A stretch of 64,000 nt of DNA from Secundilactobacillus silagei JCM 19001 (GTDB taxonomy: Bacteria; Bacillota; Bacilli; Lactobacillales; Lactobacillaceae). The DNA lies in assembly GCF_002217945.1 (NCBI RefSeq), contig NZ_BCMG01000013.1, positions 1 to 64,000 of the forward strand. Reading direction: 5' to 3'. The notes under the pieces were generated by a model. The model made no database searches. It had not been told where the DNA came from and worked only from the letters and a program-made list of their open reading frames with translations. Numbering within the stretch: position 1 is the first letter of the stretch; each line of letters starts with the position of its first letter. A program made the position numbers and the translations under genes. This document shows positions 8,301-16,374 of the stretch, in pieces.

Positions 8301-9068
8301 GTGAAACGACAGCGAATTGAACCCATTTATACCAACACGTATAAAAAATTGCGCAACCGTTCACGACGATTACGCTTTTTTTCCATTCTGTTGATTTTAA
8401 TTGTAATCATCGGGGGCTGGCTGGGCTATCAGCACTACCGTAACCGGCAGCTTAGCAATTACGCCGTACGCGGTGTGTCGCTGACGCAGGCCAATGGATT
8501 TGTTGATTTTCAGCAGCTGCAGCATCAAGGCTATCAGTTCGCTTATTTACGGGCGACTTCCGGTGCAACCTATACGGATGACCAGTTTCAAAGCAACTAT
8601 GACCGCGCGCAGGGCAGCAATCTGGAGCTGGGGGTCTATCACGTTTACAGCTACACAACTTCTCCACGGGCTCAGTTGCAAAACTTTACCCAGGAGGTTA
8701 GCCACCGGGTAGGTCAATTACCCATTGCCGTCCAAGTTGGAACGTATGGCAATTACGATGCGCGGTACTTAACGCGGCGATCAGCGCAAAATAAACTGCA
8801 GCGGTTTATTTCACTGTTGCAGCAACGCTATGATAAACGAATTATTATCTGGTGTACCCCAACGGTTTGGCGGGCGCTGAACCAGTCTGAACTGGTGAGG
8901 TATAATTGCTGGCTGCAAACGTCAAGGGTGACTGATCAAGATGATAAGGTCGTCTTTATTGAATATAACGAAACTGCAACGGTGAAGTTAAACGGTCAGT
9001 CTCAAACGGTTGGTGCGTCCGTCTTCAATGGCTCACAGCGACAGTGGCATTCGTGGGTCACAAATTAA
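8301..9068 (+). CDS. GH25 lysozyme-like membrane protein, probably inactive
   Basis: A 255-aa protein with a basic N-terminal cytoplasmic segment, one membrane helix (about residues 26-44) and an extracellular domain resembling GH25 muramidases. The family pattern is visible: a G-V-S strand (57-60), DFQQLQHQGYQFAYLRATSG, ELGVYHVYSY, and a late IIWCTPTVW strand. Active GH25 enzymes have an Asp in the first strand (GIDVS type) and an acidic D-x-E pair after PLVL. Here the first motif reads RGVSLTQ and the second PIAVQVGTYG, so both acidic sites appear lost. It may bind peptidoglycan without cutting it, as a membrane-anchored pseudoenzyme. The start is GTG 8301. Similarity was judged by eye, without an alignment. 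Confidence 0.65.
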   Translation: MKRQRIEPIYTNTYKKLRNRSRRLRFFSILLILIVIIGGWLGYQHYRNRQLSNYAVRGVSLTQANGFVDFQQLQHQGYQFAYLRATSGATYTDDQFQSNYDRAQGSNLELGVYHVYSYTTSPRAQLQNFTQEVSHRVGQLPIAVQVGTYGNYDARYLTRRSAQNKLQRFISLLQQRYDKRIIIWCTPTVWRALNQSELVRYNCWLQTSRVTDQDDKVVFIEYNETATVKLNGQSQTVGASVFNGSQRQWHSWVTN

Positions 9069-9082
9069 ATAAAAATTCAAAA

Positions 9083-9140
9083 AAATACAGCCTGATTATC
9101 ATCGGTTCGTCATGGACGGGTGATGATCAGACTGTATTTT
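9083..9140. terminator. Bidirectional terminator between converging genes
   Basis: A long imperfect hairpin (AAATACAG, CTGAT and ATCAT segments against their complements ending ACTGTATTT) separates the GH25-like gene from the minus-strand DUF4828-like gene. T-rich tracts are present on both sides. Confidence 0.75.
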
Positions 9141-9513
9141 AAGTTGGTTTATTCATACTTGAAACGATATAGTAAATCACATTATCGGCTTCATCAAACA
9201 ATTTAACCGGCACATTATGATCAGCTGTGATCGTGATATGGTAGCCATAATGGTCTAACAACACTAGGGTATCGTCACTTAATGATACAACCTTGCAGGG
9301 AATCGTCCGGTGATCGATACTAATGGTCAAATCGGGACCAATCACCAGTGAGTGGAGCCGGGTTGTTTCAGAGTGGCGCAACTTCCACGACCCAATAAAA
9401 ATCATTGGGGAAGAGTCGGAAGTACCGGTATCATGTTGAGTTAAACGCTGAGAAGACCGCATAAAGTGCTGGAATAGTGTCCGGCCTGAATGAATAAAGT
9501 CCTTTGCCTTCAT
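9139..9513 (-). CDS. Small DUF4828-like protein
   Basis: A 124-aa protein of unknown function. It has no signal peptide or membrane helix. The N-terminal third is basic and polar; the rest looks like a small beta-rich domain (a SWKLRHSE segment, a DLTISIDHRTIPC strand pair, then DDTLVLLDHYGYHITI). It resembles the DUF4828 family known mainly from lactobacilli, but I assign this by memory of the pattern, not by search. The start at 9513 is chosen because GAGGGGG lies eight bases upstream; the open frame extends 14 codons further without a ribosome site. It is divergent from the Gfo/Idh oxidoreductase gene. Confidence 0.6.
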   Translation of the reverse strand: MKAKDFIHSGRTLFQHFMRSSQRLTQHDTGTSDSSPMIFIGSWKLRHSETTRLHSLVIGPDLTISIDHRTIPCKVVSLSDDTLVLLDHYGYHITITADHNVPVKLFDEADNVIYYIVSSMNKPT

Positions 9514-9623
9514 AATGTGGTCCCCCTCGCTCGTACTTTGAACTAATTTTAACATGTTTATAAACTAATTCCCCGTTCTTTAACTTAATTTTAAAAATAA
9601 TATCGACTTCTAATTGTCAGTGG

Positions 9624-9652
9624 TTATCATTTGAGTTTGGAACTGCTATGAT
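9624..9652 (+). promoter_or_regulatory. Promoter of the Gfo/Idh oxidoreductase gene
   Basis: TTATCA (9624-9629), a 17-base spacer and TATGAT (9647-9652). The predicted start near 9659 rules out the upstream ATG at 9648 and supports ATG 9684. Confidence 0.6.
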
Positions 9653-9683
9653 GGAGTTAAAAGCAGAAAGAGGGGCGTTTTTG

Positions 9684-10688
9684 ATGATAAACTTTGGCAT
9701 TATCGGGACCAACTGGGTCACTCAGAAATTCGTGGAGGCTGCCCAAACTTCTGGGCTGTACCAGTTAACCGGAGTCTATTCGAGACACCAGAATACTGCA
9801 ACTGAATTTAGTCAGAAAAACGGTGGCGCACAGACCTATACCAACCTTGATGATTTCTTTACCCAGGGGGACTTCAGTACGGTCTACATTGCTTCACCGA
9901 ATAGTTTGCATTTTGAACAGGCGCAACAAGCGCTTCAAGCCGGTAAAAATATCATTGTTGAAAAGCCAGCTTTTGAAAATCAGGCGCAGATGGAACGCAT
10001 CCAAGAACTGTTGAAGCAGCATCCCAAACTGCGTTATTTTGAAGCGGCGAGAAATATTCATACACCAAACTTCCATGCGATTGAACAGCAGCTAAAAAAG
10101 ATGCCAGTAGTACAGGGTGCCAGTTTAACGTATATGAAGTACAGCTCCAGGTACGATCAAGTACTAGCAGGTAAGGAACCCAACGTGTTTTCCTTAAAGT
10201 TTGCGGGCGGGGCCTTGCAGGATCTGGGTGTTTATCCGTTATATGATGCCGTGACGTTGTTTGGCATGCCAAATGAGTTCAATTACTTCCCAGAATTTAT
10301 TCAGACTGGTGTTGATGGTAAAGGGGTCGCAATTCTGCAGTACGGGGAATTTAACGTTACCCTGAACTTTGGTAAGACGACTAATTCGTATATGGCTTCA
10401 GAAATTTATGGGTTAAAAGACACCATTGAAATCGATGATGCGGGTGAACTTGGTGAAGTGGCTTACTTGGATGAAACGGGTAAGAAAACGCTGCTCAGCA
10501 AACCAGTGACTGACAATCCGATGCTGCCAGAAGTGCGTGATTTTGCACGGGTCTTAAACGATCCCGCTAAGCCGCAGAACCAAGCTGATTACAGCTACTG
10601 GCTGAACCTCAGTGTCCAAGTCAACAAAATGCTGTTTAATCTGCGGCAGTCTGGTAAAATTGTCTTTTACGATGAACGCGATAACTAA
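9684..10688 (+). CDS. Gfo/Idh/MocA-family oxidoreductase
   Basis: A 334-aa NAD(P)-dependent oxidoreductase. The N-terminal Rossmann fold has a NFGIIGTNWVT dinucleotide-binding motif, followed by the family hallmark IIVEKPAFEN (EKP motif, near residue 95), whose Lys normally takes part in catalysis. The C-terminal alpha/beta domain carries GGALQDLGVYPLYDAVTLFG, with the usual G-x-x-x-D-x-G-x-Y substrate-side signature. Such enzymes oxidise or reduce sugars, inositols or their derivatives; the substrate cannot be read here. ATG 9684 has an AAAGAGGGG site eight bases upstream. The next gene, a helicase, follows after 22 bases and may be co-transcribed without being functionally related. Confidence 0.85.
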   Translation: MINFGIIGTNWVTQKFVEAAQTSGLYQLTGVYSRHQNTATEFSQKNGGAQTYTNLDDFFTQGDFSTVYIASPNSLHFEQAQQALQAGKNIIVEKPAFENQAQMERIQELLKQHPKLRYFEAARNIHTPNFHAIEQQLKKMPVVQGASLTYMKYSSRYDQVLAGKEPNVFSLKFAGGALQDLGVYPLYDAVTLFGMPNEFNYFPEFIQTGVDGKGVAILQYGEFNVTLNFGKTTNSYMASEIYGLKDTIEIDDAGELGEVAYLDETGKKTLLSKPVTDNPMLPEVRDFARVLNDPAKPQNQADYSYWLNLSVQVNKMLFNLRQSGKIVFYDERDN

Positions 10689-10710
10689 TAAGAAATGAGG
10701 GGGTCTGAAT

Positions 10711-12045
10711 ATGATTCCACAATTTAAAGATCGATTCGAAAAATTAGGCTTTGATGAATTATCACCCATTCAGTCAGCGGTTTATGAACCGCTTAAAAAT
10801 GGCGACAGCGTGCTTGGTCTTGCACCAACCGGTTCTGGAAAGACCTTGGGGTTTGTAGTACCAGTATTGGAACGGTTAGCACCAGGACAAGGGATTCAAG
10901 CGGTGATCATTGCACCATCACAGGAGTTAGCGATGCAGTTGACCCACGTAACACGCAGTTTTGCGACGTTAGTTGACCTTAAAGTGGTTTCCATCACTGG
11001 TGGAGCTAACGTTAAACGCCAACTGGAACAGTTGAAAAAACACCCAGAAATCGTGATCGGCACACCGGGCAGAATTTTGAATTTGATCGAAGACCGCAAG
11101 CTTAAGACCCACGATGTCCAAACGGTGATCGTGGATGAAGCTGACGATTTGCTTGAGGGTGAAACCTTTGATACGGTGCGCACCATCTTGCAAGACGTTC
11201 CCTCTGAGGTTCAAATGGGGTTCTTCTCAGCAACTGAAACGCCGATCCTATCAGAACTGAAGAAGTGGTTTGGCACACCGGTTACCCGGGTAGATGTCCG
11301 TGATATTGACCACACACAAGGGGTCGTTCGGCACGGCCTGTTACAGGTTTCTAATTTGAAAAAAGCGGGCATGCTAGGAAAACTAACCTCAGTGAAACAG
11401 TTTAAAGCCTTAGTCTTCTTCAACCATGTGGGTTCACTGCAGCAAACTAAGAGCTGGCTGACACACCATCACGTGCCAGTCGCAACGCTTTCCGCTAATC
11501 AGCGACAGACGGAACGGCAAAAAGCCCTAACTGATTTTCGCTTAGGACGGGTTAAATTACTGCTGTCAACGGATGTGGCAGCTCGTGGACTGGATATCGC
11601 CAAGTTACCAGCGGTCGTTAACTTTGATTTGCCGGACACCGCGATCATCTATACCCACCGGGTCGGCCGGACAGGTCGGATGGGTGAGCCAGGACAAGTG
11701 GTGAACTTCGGTGACGACCATGATTTAAGAGATTTGAAACGACTTTTAAAAGAGACGCAATATGACTTAGTTCCCGTCTATTATCAGGATCATCAATTGG
11801 GGACTACTTATAAACGGCGTCCGGAACAGGAACAATCATTTGATGATGATCAAAGCACGACGGCAGAGGCGAAGGTGGCAGGCGAAGTTCAAACTGATCC
11901 AACGGCCATGCAACCAGCTAGTCGCAAGCCAAGAGTTAAAGCTTCTCTGCCAGAACCAATCAAGAAAAAGAAGGGTCACAATAAGCATTCTAAGCGTAAA
12001 GGTATGCGGCATAAACGCGAAGAAGAACGTGAAGAGTCAAATTAA
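10711..12045 (+). CDS. DEAD-box RNA helicase
   Basis: A 444-aa ATP-dependent RNA helicase. Visible motifs are the Q motif (LGFDELSPIQ, residues 12-20), Walker A PTGSGKT (39-45), PGR (GTPGRIL), the DEAD box in VDEADDL (near 144), SAT in FFSATE, and the second RecA domain with STDVAARGLD and HRVGRTGR. After residue 400 the tail is rich in Lys and Arg, as in ribosome-associated or mRNA-decay helicases. It is one of two DEAD-box helicases in the window; the other, at 46457, looks like CshB. This one belongs to the YfmL/CshC-like group of accessory helicases, which I could not settle. It likely acts in ribosome assembly or cold adaptation. Confidence 0.88.
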   Translation: MIPQFKDRFEKLGFDELSPIQSAVYEPLKNGDSVLGLAPTGSGKTLGFVVPVLERLAPGQGIQAVIIAPSQELAMQLTHVTRSFATLVDLKVVSITGGANVKRQLEQLKKHPEIVIGTPGRILNLIEDRKLKTHDVQTVIVDEADDLLEGETFDTVRTILQDVPSEVQMGFFSATETPILSELKKWFGTPVTRVDVRDIDHTQGVVRHGLLQVSNLKKAGMLGKLTSVKQFKALVFFNHVGSLQQTKSWLTHHHVPVATLSANQRQTERQKALTDFRLGRVKLLLSTDVAARGLDIAKLPAVVNFDLPDTAIIYTHRVGRTGRMGEPGQVVNFGDDHDLRDLKRLLKETQYDLVPVYYQDHQLGTTYKRRPEQEQSFDDDQSTTAEAKVAGEVQTDPTAMQPASRKPRVKASLPEPIKKKKGHNKHSKRKGMRHKREEEREESN

Positions 12046-12085
12046 CAAGTAATGGCTATTGAATGTTCTCCCAGATAATAAAAAC

Positions 12086-12133
12086 AACTAGCATGGTTTT
12101 CAGTACGCAAACGGACTGAAAGCCATGCTAGTT
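12086..12133. terminator. Bidirectional terminator between the helicase and the tRNA-Arg/uspA unit
   Basis: A 19-base arm (12086-12104, starting AACTAGCATGG) pairs with 12115-12133 (ending CCATGCTAGTT) with about one mismatch. It is flanked by A-rich and T-rich sequence, giving terminators in both directions. Confidence 0.85.
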
Positions 12134-12199
12134 TTAGTAATGATATAAAAACGGTGCTCCTAGATCAAACATCCAGAAACACCGCTGAAGTAATCTCAA

Positions 12200-12272
12200 T
12201 GACCCCACCCGGACTCGAACCGGGATCAGCCGCTTAGGAGGCGGGTGCCCTATCCAGTTGTGCTATGGGGCC
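12200..12272 (-). tRNA. tRNA-Arg (anticodon CCU)
   Basis: A 73-nt cloverleaf on the minus strand. The acceptor arms GGCCCCA and TGGGGTC pair, with one G-U. The D arm carries AGC...GGATAGGGC, the anticodon stem CCGC/GCGG encloses the loop CTCCTAA giving anticodon CCU (reads AGG), and the T arm has CCCGG-TTCGAGT-CCGGG. The discriminator base is A. The CCA end is not encoded. It lies 60 bases downstream of uspA on the same strand, so it may be read from that transcript or from a weak promoter between them. Confidence 0.95.
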
Positions 12273-12331
12273 AAAAAAGCACACTGCATATTTTCTCATG
12301 GATTGGGGTTGTTGTAAAGGTTAGTTAAGCC

Positions 12332-12784
12332 TTAATTGTTAGTGGGTTCAGCGATGACTAAAACGTTAGTCAAGGCGTTACGGACAACGGCTGCCGTAGT
12401 CGACCCAACCAGTAGCCGGTCAATGGCGTCAGTTCCTGATTTACCCATCACGATGAGGTCAACATCATGGCTTTCAGGATATTCCACGGCAATTACCTGT
12501 TTGGGGCTGCCATGGAGGACTTCAGTTTTAGCTGTCACGCCGGCGTCCGTCGCAATTTTTTTACCTTCATCTAAAATGGCCGTGGCGTGTTCGTCAAGCT
12601 CTTTATAGTAGCCCCCAGTATTAGCAATACCGGTTCCCGTAACCTCGTAAATCAATCGTTTATCATCAGCAACGTTAACTAAGGTCAATTCAGCATTGAA
12701 CTGGTTAACCAGTTTCAGCGCTTCGGACAGTGCCAGTTTGGAATTATGACTGCCATCAAGCGGTACAACAATGTGCTTATACAT
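12332..12784 (-). CDS. Universal stress protein, UspA family
   Basis: A 150-aa single-domain universal stress protein. It begins with the typical MYKHIVVPLDGSHNS strand-loop and ends with the ATP-binding pattern G-x2-G-x9-G-S (VMGKSG...LLVGST, residues about 115-130). It should therefore be an ATP-binding, dimeric cytoplasmic protein. The specific role in stress survival cannot be read from sequence. A cre-like sequence about 53 bases upstream suggests catabolite control. It is followed on the same strand by the tRNA-Arg gene. Confidence 0.9.
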   Translation of the reverse strand: MYKHIVVPLDGSHNSKLALSEALKLVNQFNAELTLVNVADDKRLIYEVTGTGIANTGGYYKELDEHATAILDEGKKIATDAGVTAKTEVLHGSPKQVIAVEYPESHDVDLIVMGKSGTDAIDRLLVGSTTAAVVRNALTNVLVIAEPTNN

Positions 12785-12836
12785 ACTATCAGCTCTTTTC
12801 GAATTATTAATGGCTCACCTACATTGTGAAACTTTT

Positions 12837-12850
12837 TGAAAATGGTTTCA
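12837..12850 (-). promoter_or_regulatory. cre-like site upstream of uspA
   Basis: TGAAAATGGTTTCA is a full dyad matching the cre consensus except that the central CG is TG. It lies next to a candidate minus-strand -35 box TTGAAA. Confidence 0.45.
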
Positions 12851-13022
12851 AGACTTTTATCTCATCAACTCTGAAACCTTTCTCATCAAAATCAGGACAG
12901 TCATATCAGCGGTCATTTCAGCTTAAAATAACCGCTGATATGAACGATGCACAGAGCCAAACAGCTTTCTCAGTTTCGTGATTTATGATATAGTCTTTTT
13001 GACAGAAAATGAGGGATATAAT

Positions 13023-13496
13023 TTGGATAAATTAGACTTTTATAAACATCATATTGAAAATTCACTGATCGATATCATGAATACCCGGGCTCAGGATAAT
13101 AATTTTGAACGCCAATGGTTGCAGCTGCATATTCCGAATCGGGACCTGCAGTACGCTATTTCTCAGTTATCGACGTTAAGCTTAAAATTATTACAGCAAG
13201 TGGTGGCCTTAGCGCCAGTTACAGAAGATCAGCTGGTGGAAGCCATGGACCTCAGCTTTGGGGTGATCGCTAAAAGTATGAATAAACTTTCCCGGCTAGG
13301 CTTTGTCACTAAATCGGCACCGGAACAGCGAAAGGCAATTTATCAGCCAACCAAGGTTGGAACTAAGGTAGTTGCCGTTCAAAACCAGCTGACTGAATTG
13401 CTGGATAAGCAGCATGCAGAATTGGTCGATCGCTATACACCCGATCAACTGAGCTTAATTGCGGCGTTCTTGCAAGATTTGCAGCATGCGCATTAA
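13023..13496 (+). CDS. MarR-family transcriptional regulator
   Basis: A 157-aa winged-helix protein of the MarR family. The central helix-turn-helix is visible (APVTEDQLVEAMDLSFGVIAKSM, split here at about residues 75-97), followed by the wing (KLSRLGFVTKSAPEQRKAIYQPTKVG) and C-terminal dimerisation helices. The frame is open from GTG 12978, but that region holds a TATGAT-like -10 sequence. I therefore choose TTG 13023, with GAGGG seven bases upstream. No obvious target gene is adjacent: the upstream uspA is divergent and the downstream genes are convergent, so uspA is a possible but unproven target. Confidence 0.8.
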   Translation: MDKLDFYKHHIENSLIDIMNTRAQDNNFERQWLQLHIPNRDLQYAISQLSTLSLKLLQQVVALAPVTEDQLVEAMDLSFGVIAKSMNKLSRLGFVTKSAPEQRKAIYQPTKVGTKVVAVQNQLTELLDKQHAELVDRYTPDQLSLIAAFLQDLQHAH

Positions 13497-13566
13497 TAAC
13501 AAATAGAGGCCGTGACATAAGTCTATGTTGGTAAGTATCCTAATAGACTTCTTAATTGAAAATAGT

Positions 13567-13584
13567 AACAAATGGCCATTTGTT
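13567..13584. repeat. 18-bp perfect palindrome in the intergenic region
   Basis: AACAAATGGCCATTTGTT is a perfect 9+9 palindrome in the 162-base gap between the MarR gene and gtrA. It could be a regulator site or a hairpin; neither converging gene has a recognisable terminator nearby. Confidence 0.5.
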
Positions 13585-13658
13585 CAATACTTCGATATAG
13601 CCTAATAGTGCGCCAAAACTCATTTGTTTTATCTATTGATAACAGATTGAAGTGTAAC

Positions 13659-14063
13659 TCATTTTTTAAAGATGATCCACTTGGAGAAGAAGTAGTTAAG
13701 GACTACGACCACGACATTATCAATAATTTTCACAATTAACGGATTGCCATTAAGTAATGAAATGCCGACAAACATGATCAATTGATCGACTGCTAACGAT
13801 AAGACGCGGAAGAAAAAGAAGGTCAGCGTTTCCCATAAAAAGGTGCGCCAGGCCATTGACTTGGAATTAAACACCCAGAGTTTATTGGTGATGAAGGCGA
13901 AGATCACGGAGGCTAACCACGCTAAAACATTAGCGAGTTGGTAATTCATGTGCAGGTTAAGCCAGCCAAAAACACCGATGTTGATCAGGGTCGTTAAACC
14001 GCCGAAGAACAAGTAGCTGATAACCGGCTTGTATTGTTTAAATAATTTCCATAGGGTATGCAT
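13659..14063 (-). CDS. GtrA-family membrane protein (putative lipid-linked sugar flippase)
   Basis: A 134-aa protein with four predicted membrane helices and the GtrA signature (YLFFGGLTTLINIGVF near residue 17 and FITNKLWVFNS near residue 60). GtrA proteins are thought to flip undecaprenyl-phosphate sugars across the membrane. It follows the GtrB-like glycosyltransferase after 15 bases, the usual pair in which GtrB makes the lipid-linked sugar and GtrA moves it outward for glycosylation of a cell-wall polymer. The third partner, a membrane glycosyltransferase of the GT-C type, is not seen in the window. Confidence 0.85.
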   Translation of the reverse strand: MHTLWKLFKQYKPVISYLFFGGLTTLINIGVFGWLNLHMNYQLANVLAWLASVIFAFITNKLWVFNSKSMAWRTFLWETLTFFFFRVLSLAVDQLIMFVGISLLNGNPLIVKIIDNVVVVVLNYFFSKWIIFKK

Positions 14064-14078
14064 ATTAGGTACCTGATT

Positions 14079-15020
14079 CTACTTTTTTTCTTGAACAATG
14101 TATTTTGGCCGGTGTTTAGTTTCGAGGTAAATTTTACCAATGTATTCCCCTAAGATGCCCAGGCTGAATAGCTGAATACCGCCTAAGAAGAGGATAATGG
14201 AAACTAATGATGGCCAGCCGGCAACGGCACCGCCAATCGTGAGCGCGCGTACGATCACAAAAATAAAGCCGATAACCGCCAGTACGCAGGAGATACCGCC
14301 GACCCAAGTCGCAATTTTTAACGGGGCGTCTGAAAAATCAATAATGCCATCAATGGCATAGTTGACCAACTGCATGAATGACCAGTGAGAAGTGCCGGCA
14401 GCTCGCGGCTGACTTTCGTATTTGAGATAAGTTGTTTTATAACCGACCCAGGCAAAGATGCCCTTTGAAAAGCGGTTGTATTCAGGCAACGAGGTAATGG
14501 TATCCACCATTTCACGCGTCATTAACCGGTAATCACGGGCGTTTGGCTCGATGCGAACCTGTGAGATGGCGTCAATGACGTTGTAAAACTTGGTCGATAG
14601 GAAAGCCCGAATCCGTCCTTGACCGCGGCGTTCCTTTTGAATGGTGCCGACACAGTCGTAGCCGTCGTTTTCAATTAAATCAATCATTTTAGGGAGTAAT
14701 TCCGGTGGATCTTGCAAATCGACGTCCATGACAGCGACCAGATCACCGGTTGAGGCGTCTAGTCCGCAGGCAAGGGCTGATTCCTTCCCAAAATTACGGG
14801 AAAACGATAGATAATGAACGGTTTTTGGGTGCTGTTTTTGTAAGTCTTTTAGGATCGGCAATGTTTTATCGCTGGAGCCATCGTTGACAAATAAATATTC
14901 TGGCTGATAGCGTTCGGTTGGTTTGTTAATTGAAGCAAACACCTTAGCTACGGCATCATAAAAAATAGTGATCGATTGTTCCTCGTTGTAGCAAGGTACG
15001 ATCAGGCTGACGGTACGCAT
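14079..15020 (-). CDS. GT2 polyprenyl-phosphate glycosyltransferase (GtrB/YkcC-like)
   Basis: A 313-aa family-2 glycosyltransferase. The N-terminal GT-A domain starts SLIVPCYNEEQS. It contains the DXD-like metal motif in VMDVDLQDPPE (residues about 95-105) and the catalytic-region segment YNRFSKGIFAW. The C-terminus has two membrane helices (about 235-260 and 268-290) that anchor it to the membrane, as in GtrB and dolichyl-phosphate sugar synthases. It should transfer glucose or another sugar from a UDP-sugar to undecaprenyl phosphate. It is the first gene of a two-gene unit with gtrA and has an AAGGGAAGG ribosome site. Confidence 0.88.
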   Translation of the reverse strand: MRTVSLIVPCYNEEQSITIFYDAVAKVFASINKPTERYQPEYLFVNDGSSDKTLPILKDLQKQHPKTVHYLSFSRNFGKESALACGLDASTGDLVAVMDVDLQDPPELLPKMIDLIENDGYDCVGTIQKERRGQGRIRAFLSTKFYNVIDAISQVRIEPNARDYRLMTREMVDTITSLPEYNRFSKGIFAWVGYKTTYLKYESQPRAAGTSHWSFMQLVNYAIDGIIDFSDAPLKIATWVGGISCVLAVIGFIFVIVRALTIGGAVAGWPSLVSIILFLGGIQLFSLGILGEYIGKIYLETKHRPKYIVQEKK

Positions 15021-15055
15021 AGATATCCAACCTTCCCTTCTTATGCTTAAGTTCT

Positions 15056-15083
15056 ATATTAAGACAAACATTATTGATAACAA
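15056..15083 (-). promoter_or_regulatory. Promoter of the gtrB-gtrA unit
   Basis: Minus-strand TTGTTA (15083-15078), a 16-base spacer and TAATAT (15061-15056), about 35 bases before the start codon. Confidence 0.6.
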
Positions 15084-15165
15084 AGTTAAAATTAATTAAG
15101 TTTTATTAATGCCCGATTTCAAAAGTGAAAAAACCGTCAGAATTGTATCTCTAAAACAAGGGTTC

Positions 15166-15174
15166 TGGTACAAT
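15166..15174 (+). promoter_or_regulatory. Extended -10 promoter element of mnaA
   Basis: TGGTACAAT (TGn extension plus TACAAT) lies about 70 bases before the mnaA start. No good -35 box is visible, which is acceptable for an extended -10 promoter. Confidence 0.55.
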
Positions 15175-15243
15175 TATAAGCGTTGATTCAATTCAAAAAT
15201 AAACACGACTGAAACGTAAATTTATAACCTGGGAGTTTTTAAA

Positions 15244-16365
15244 ATGACGAAACCAATTAAAGTAATGACCGTTTTTGGTACCCGGCCAGAAGCCATTAAA
15301 ATGGCACCAATTGTATTACGGATGCAACAGGAACCCAATCATTTTACACCAATTACGGTGGTCACGGCTCAGCACCGCGAAATGTTAGACCAAGTTTTAC
15401 ACATTTTTAAAATTAAACCGGATTATGATCTGAACATTATGAAGCCCAACCAGACGTTGGCGCAGATCACTAGTCGAGTTTTGATTCATTTGGATAACGT
15501 CATCGATGAAGTTAAACCCGATATTATTCTGGTTCATGGCGATACGACCACGACCTTTGCTGCCAGTGTCAGTGCCTTTTACCACCAGGTACCGCTGGGC
15601 CACGTTGAAGCGGGGCTGAGGACTTGGGACAAGTACTCACCTTATCCAGAAGAAATGAACCGTCAGCTGACGGATATTTTAAGTGACTACTACTTTGCAC
15701 CAACCGCTTTAAGTCGCGAAAATCTGCTGAAGCAAAATCACCCGGACGACCGGATCTTTATCACCGGCAACACGGCAATTGATGCGCTGGCACAAACCGT
15801 TGATGAGAACTATCATCACGCGGTACTGGACCAGATTGATGACCAGCACCGGATCATTTTACTGACCATGCACCGCCGGGAAAATCAGGGGGCACCCATG
15901 AAACGGGTTTTTCAAGCGATTCGCAAGGTGATTGCTGCTCACCCAGATGTCGAGCTTGTTTATCCGGTACATTTAAGCCCAGCCGTGCAAAAAATGGCCC
16001 AGGCTGAATTGAGCGGCGCTGAGCGGATTCACTTAATTGAACCGCTGGACGTCGTTGATTTCCACAATTTAGCAGCTCGCAGCTACCTGATTATGACGGA
16101 TTCCGGTGGGGTGCAGGAAGAAGCGCCGTCACTTGGAAAACCGGTTTTAGTGTTACGAGATGAAACCGAGCGGCCAGAAGGGGTCAAAGCCGGGACGCTA
16201 AAATTAGTGGGAACTGATCCAAAGGTGGTCACTCAAGCAATGGAAACGCTGCTGACAGACCAGGCTGCTTATCGACAGATGGCTGATGCCAAGAACCCGT
16301 ATGGCGATGGTCATGCAGCGGAACGGATCTTAAAAATTATCGAAGACCACCAACAACAATTATGA
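15244..16365 (+). CDS. mnaA: UDP-N-acetylglucosamine 2-epimerase (non-hydrolysing)
   Basis: A 373-aa cytoplasmic enzyme interconverting UDP-GlcNAc and UDP-ManNAc. The family start FGTRPEAIKMAP (residues 10-21) is clear, followed by VHGDTTTTFA, GHVEAGLRT, MHRREN (near 213) and the C-terminal SGGVQEEAPSLGKPVL. The length is typical. ManNAc is needed for the linkage unit that attaches wall teichoic acid to peptidoglycan, which fits the tagD and tagF genes 4-6 kb away. The gene has a GGGAG ribosome site and is followed after nine bases by yihY, likely in one transcript. Confidence 0.95.
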   Translation: MTKPIKVMTVFGTRPEAIKMAPIVLRMQQEPNHFTPITVVTAQHREMLDQVLHIFKIKPDYDLNIMKPNQTLAQITSRVLIHLDNVIDEVKPDIILVHGDTTTTFAASVSAFYHQVPLGHVEAGLRTWDKYSPYPEEMNRQLTDILSDYYFAPTALSRENLLKQNHPDDRIFITGNTAIDALAQTVDENYHHAVLDQIDDQHRIILLTMHRRENQGAPMKRVFQAIRKVIAAHPDVELVYPVHLSPAVQKMAQAELSGAERIHLIEPLDVVDFHNLAARSYLIMTDSGGVQEEAPSLGKPVLVLRDETERPEGVKAGTLKLVGTDPKVVTQAMETLLTDQAAYRQMADAKNPYGDGHAAERILKIIEDHQQQL

Positions 16366-16374
16366 GGCTGAACT

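Noticed and set aside
12999-13022. TTGACA and TATAAT near the MarR start taken as a promoter
   Set aside because: The hexamers are only 12 bases apart, too close for a sigma-70 promoter.
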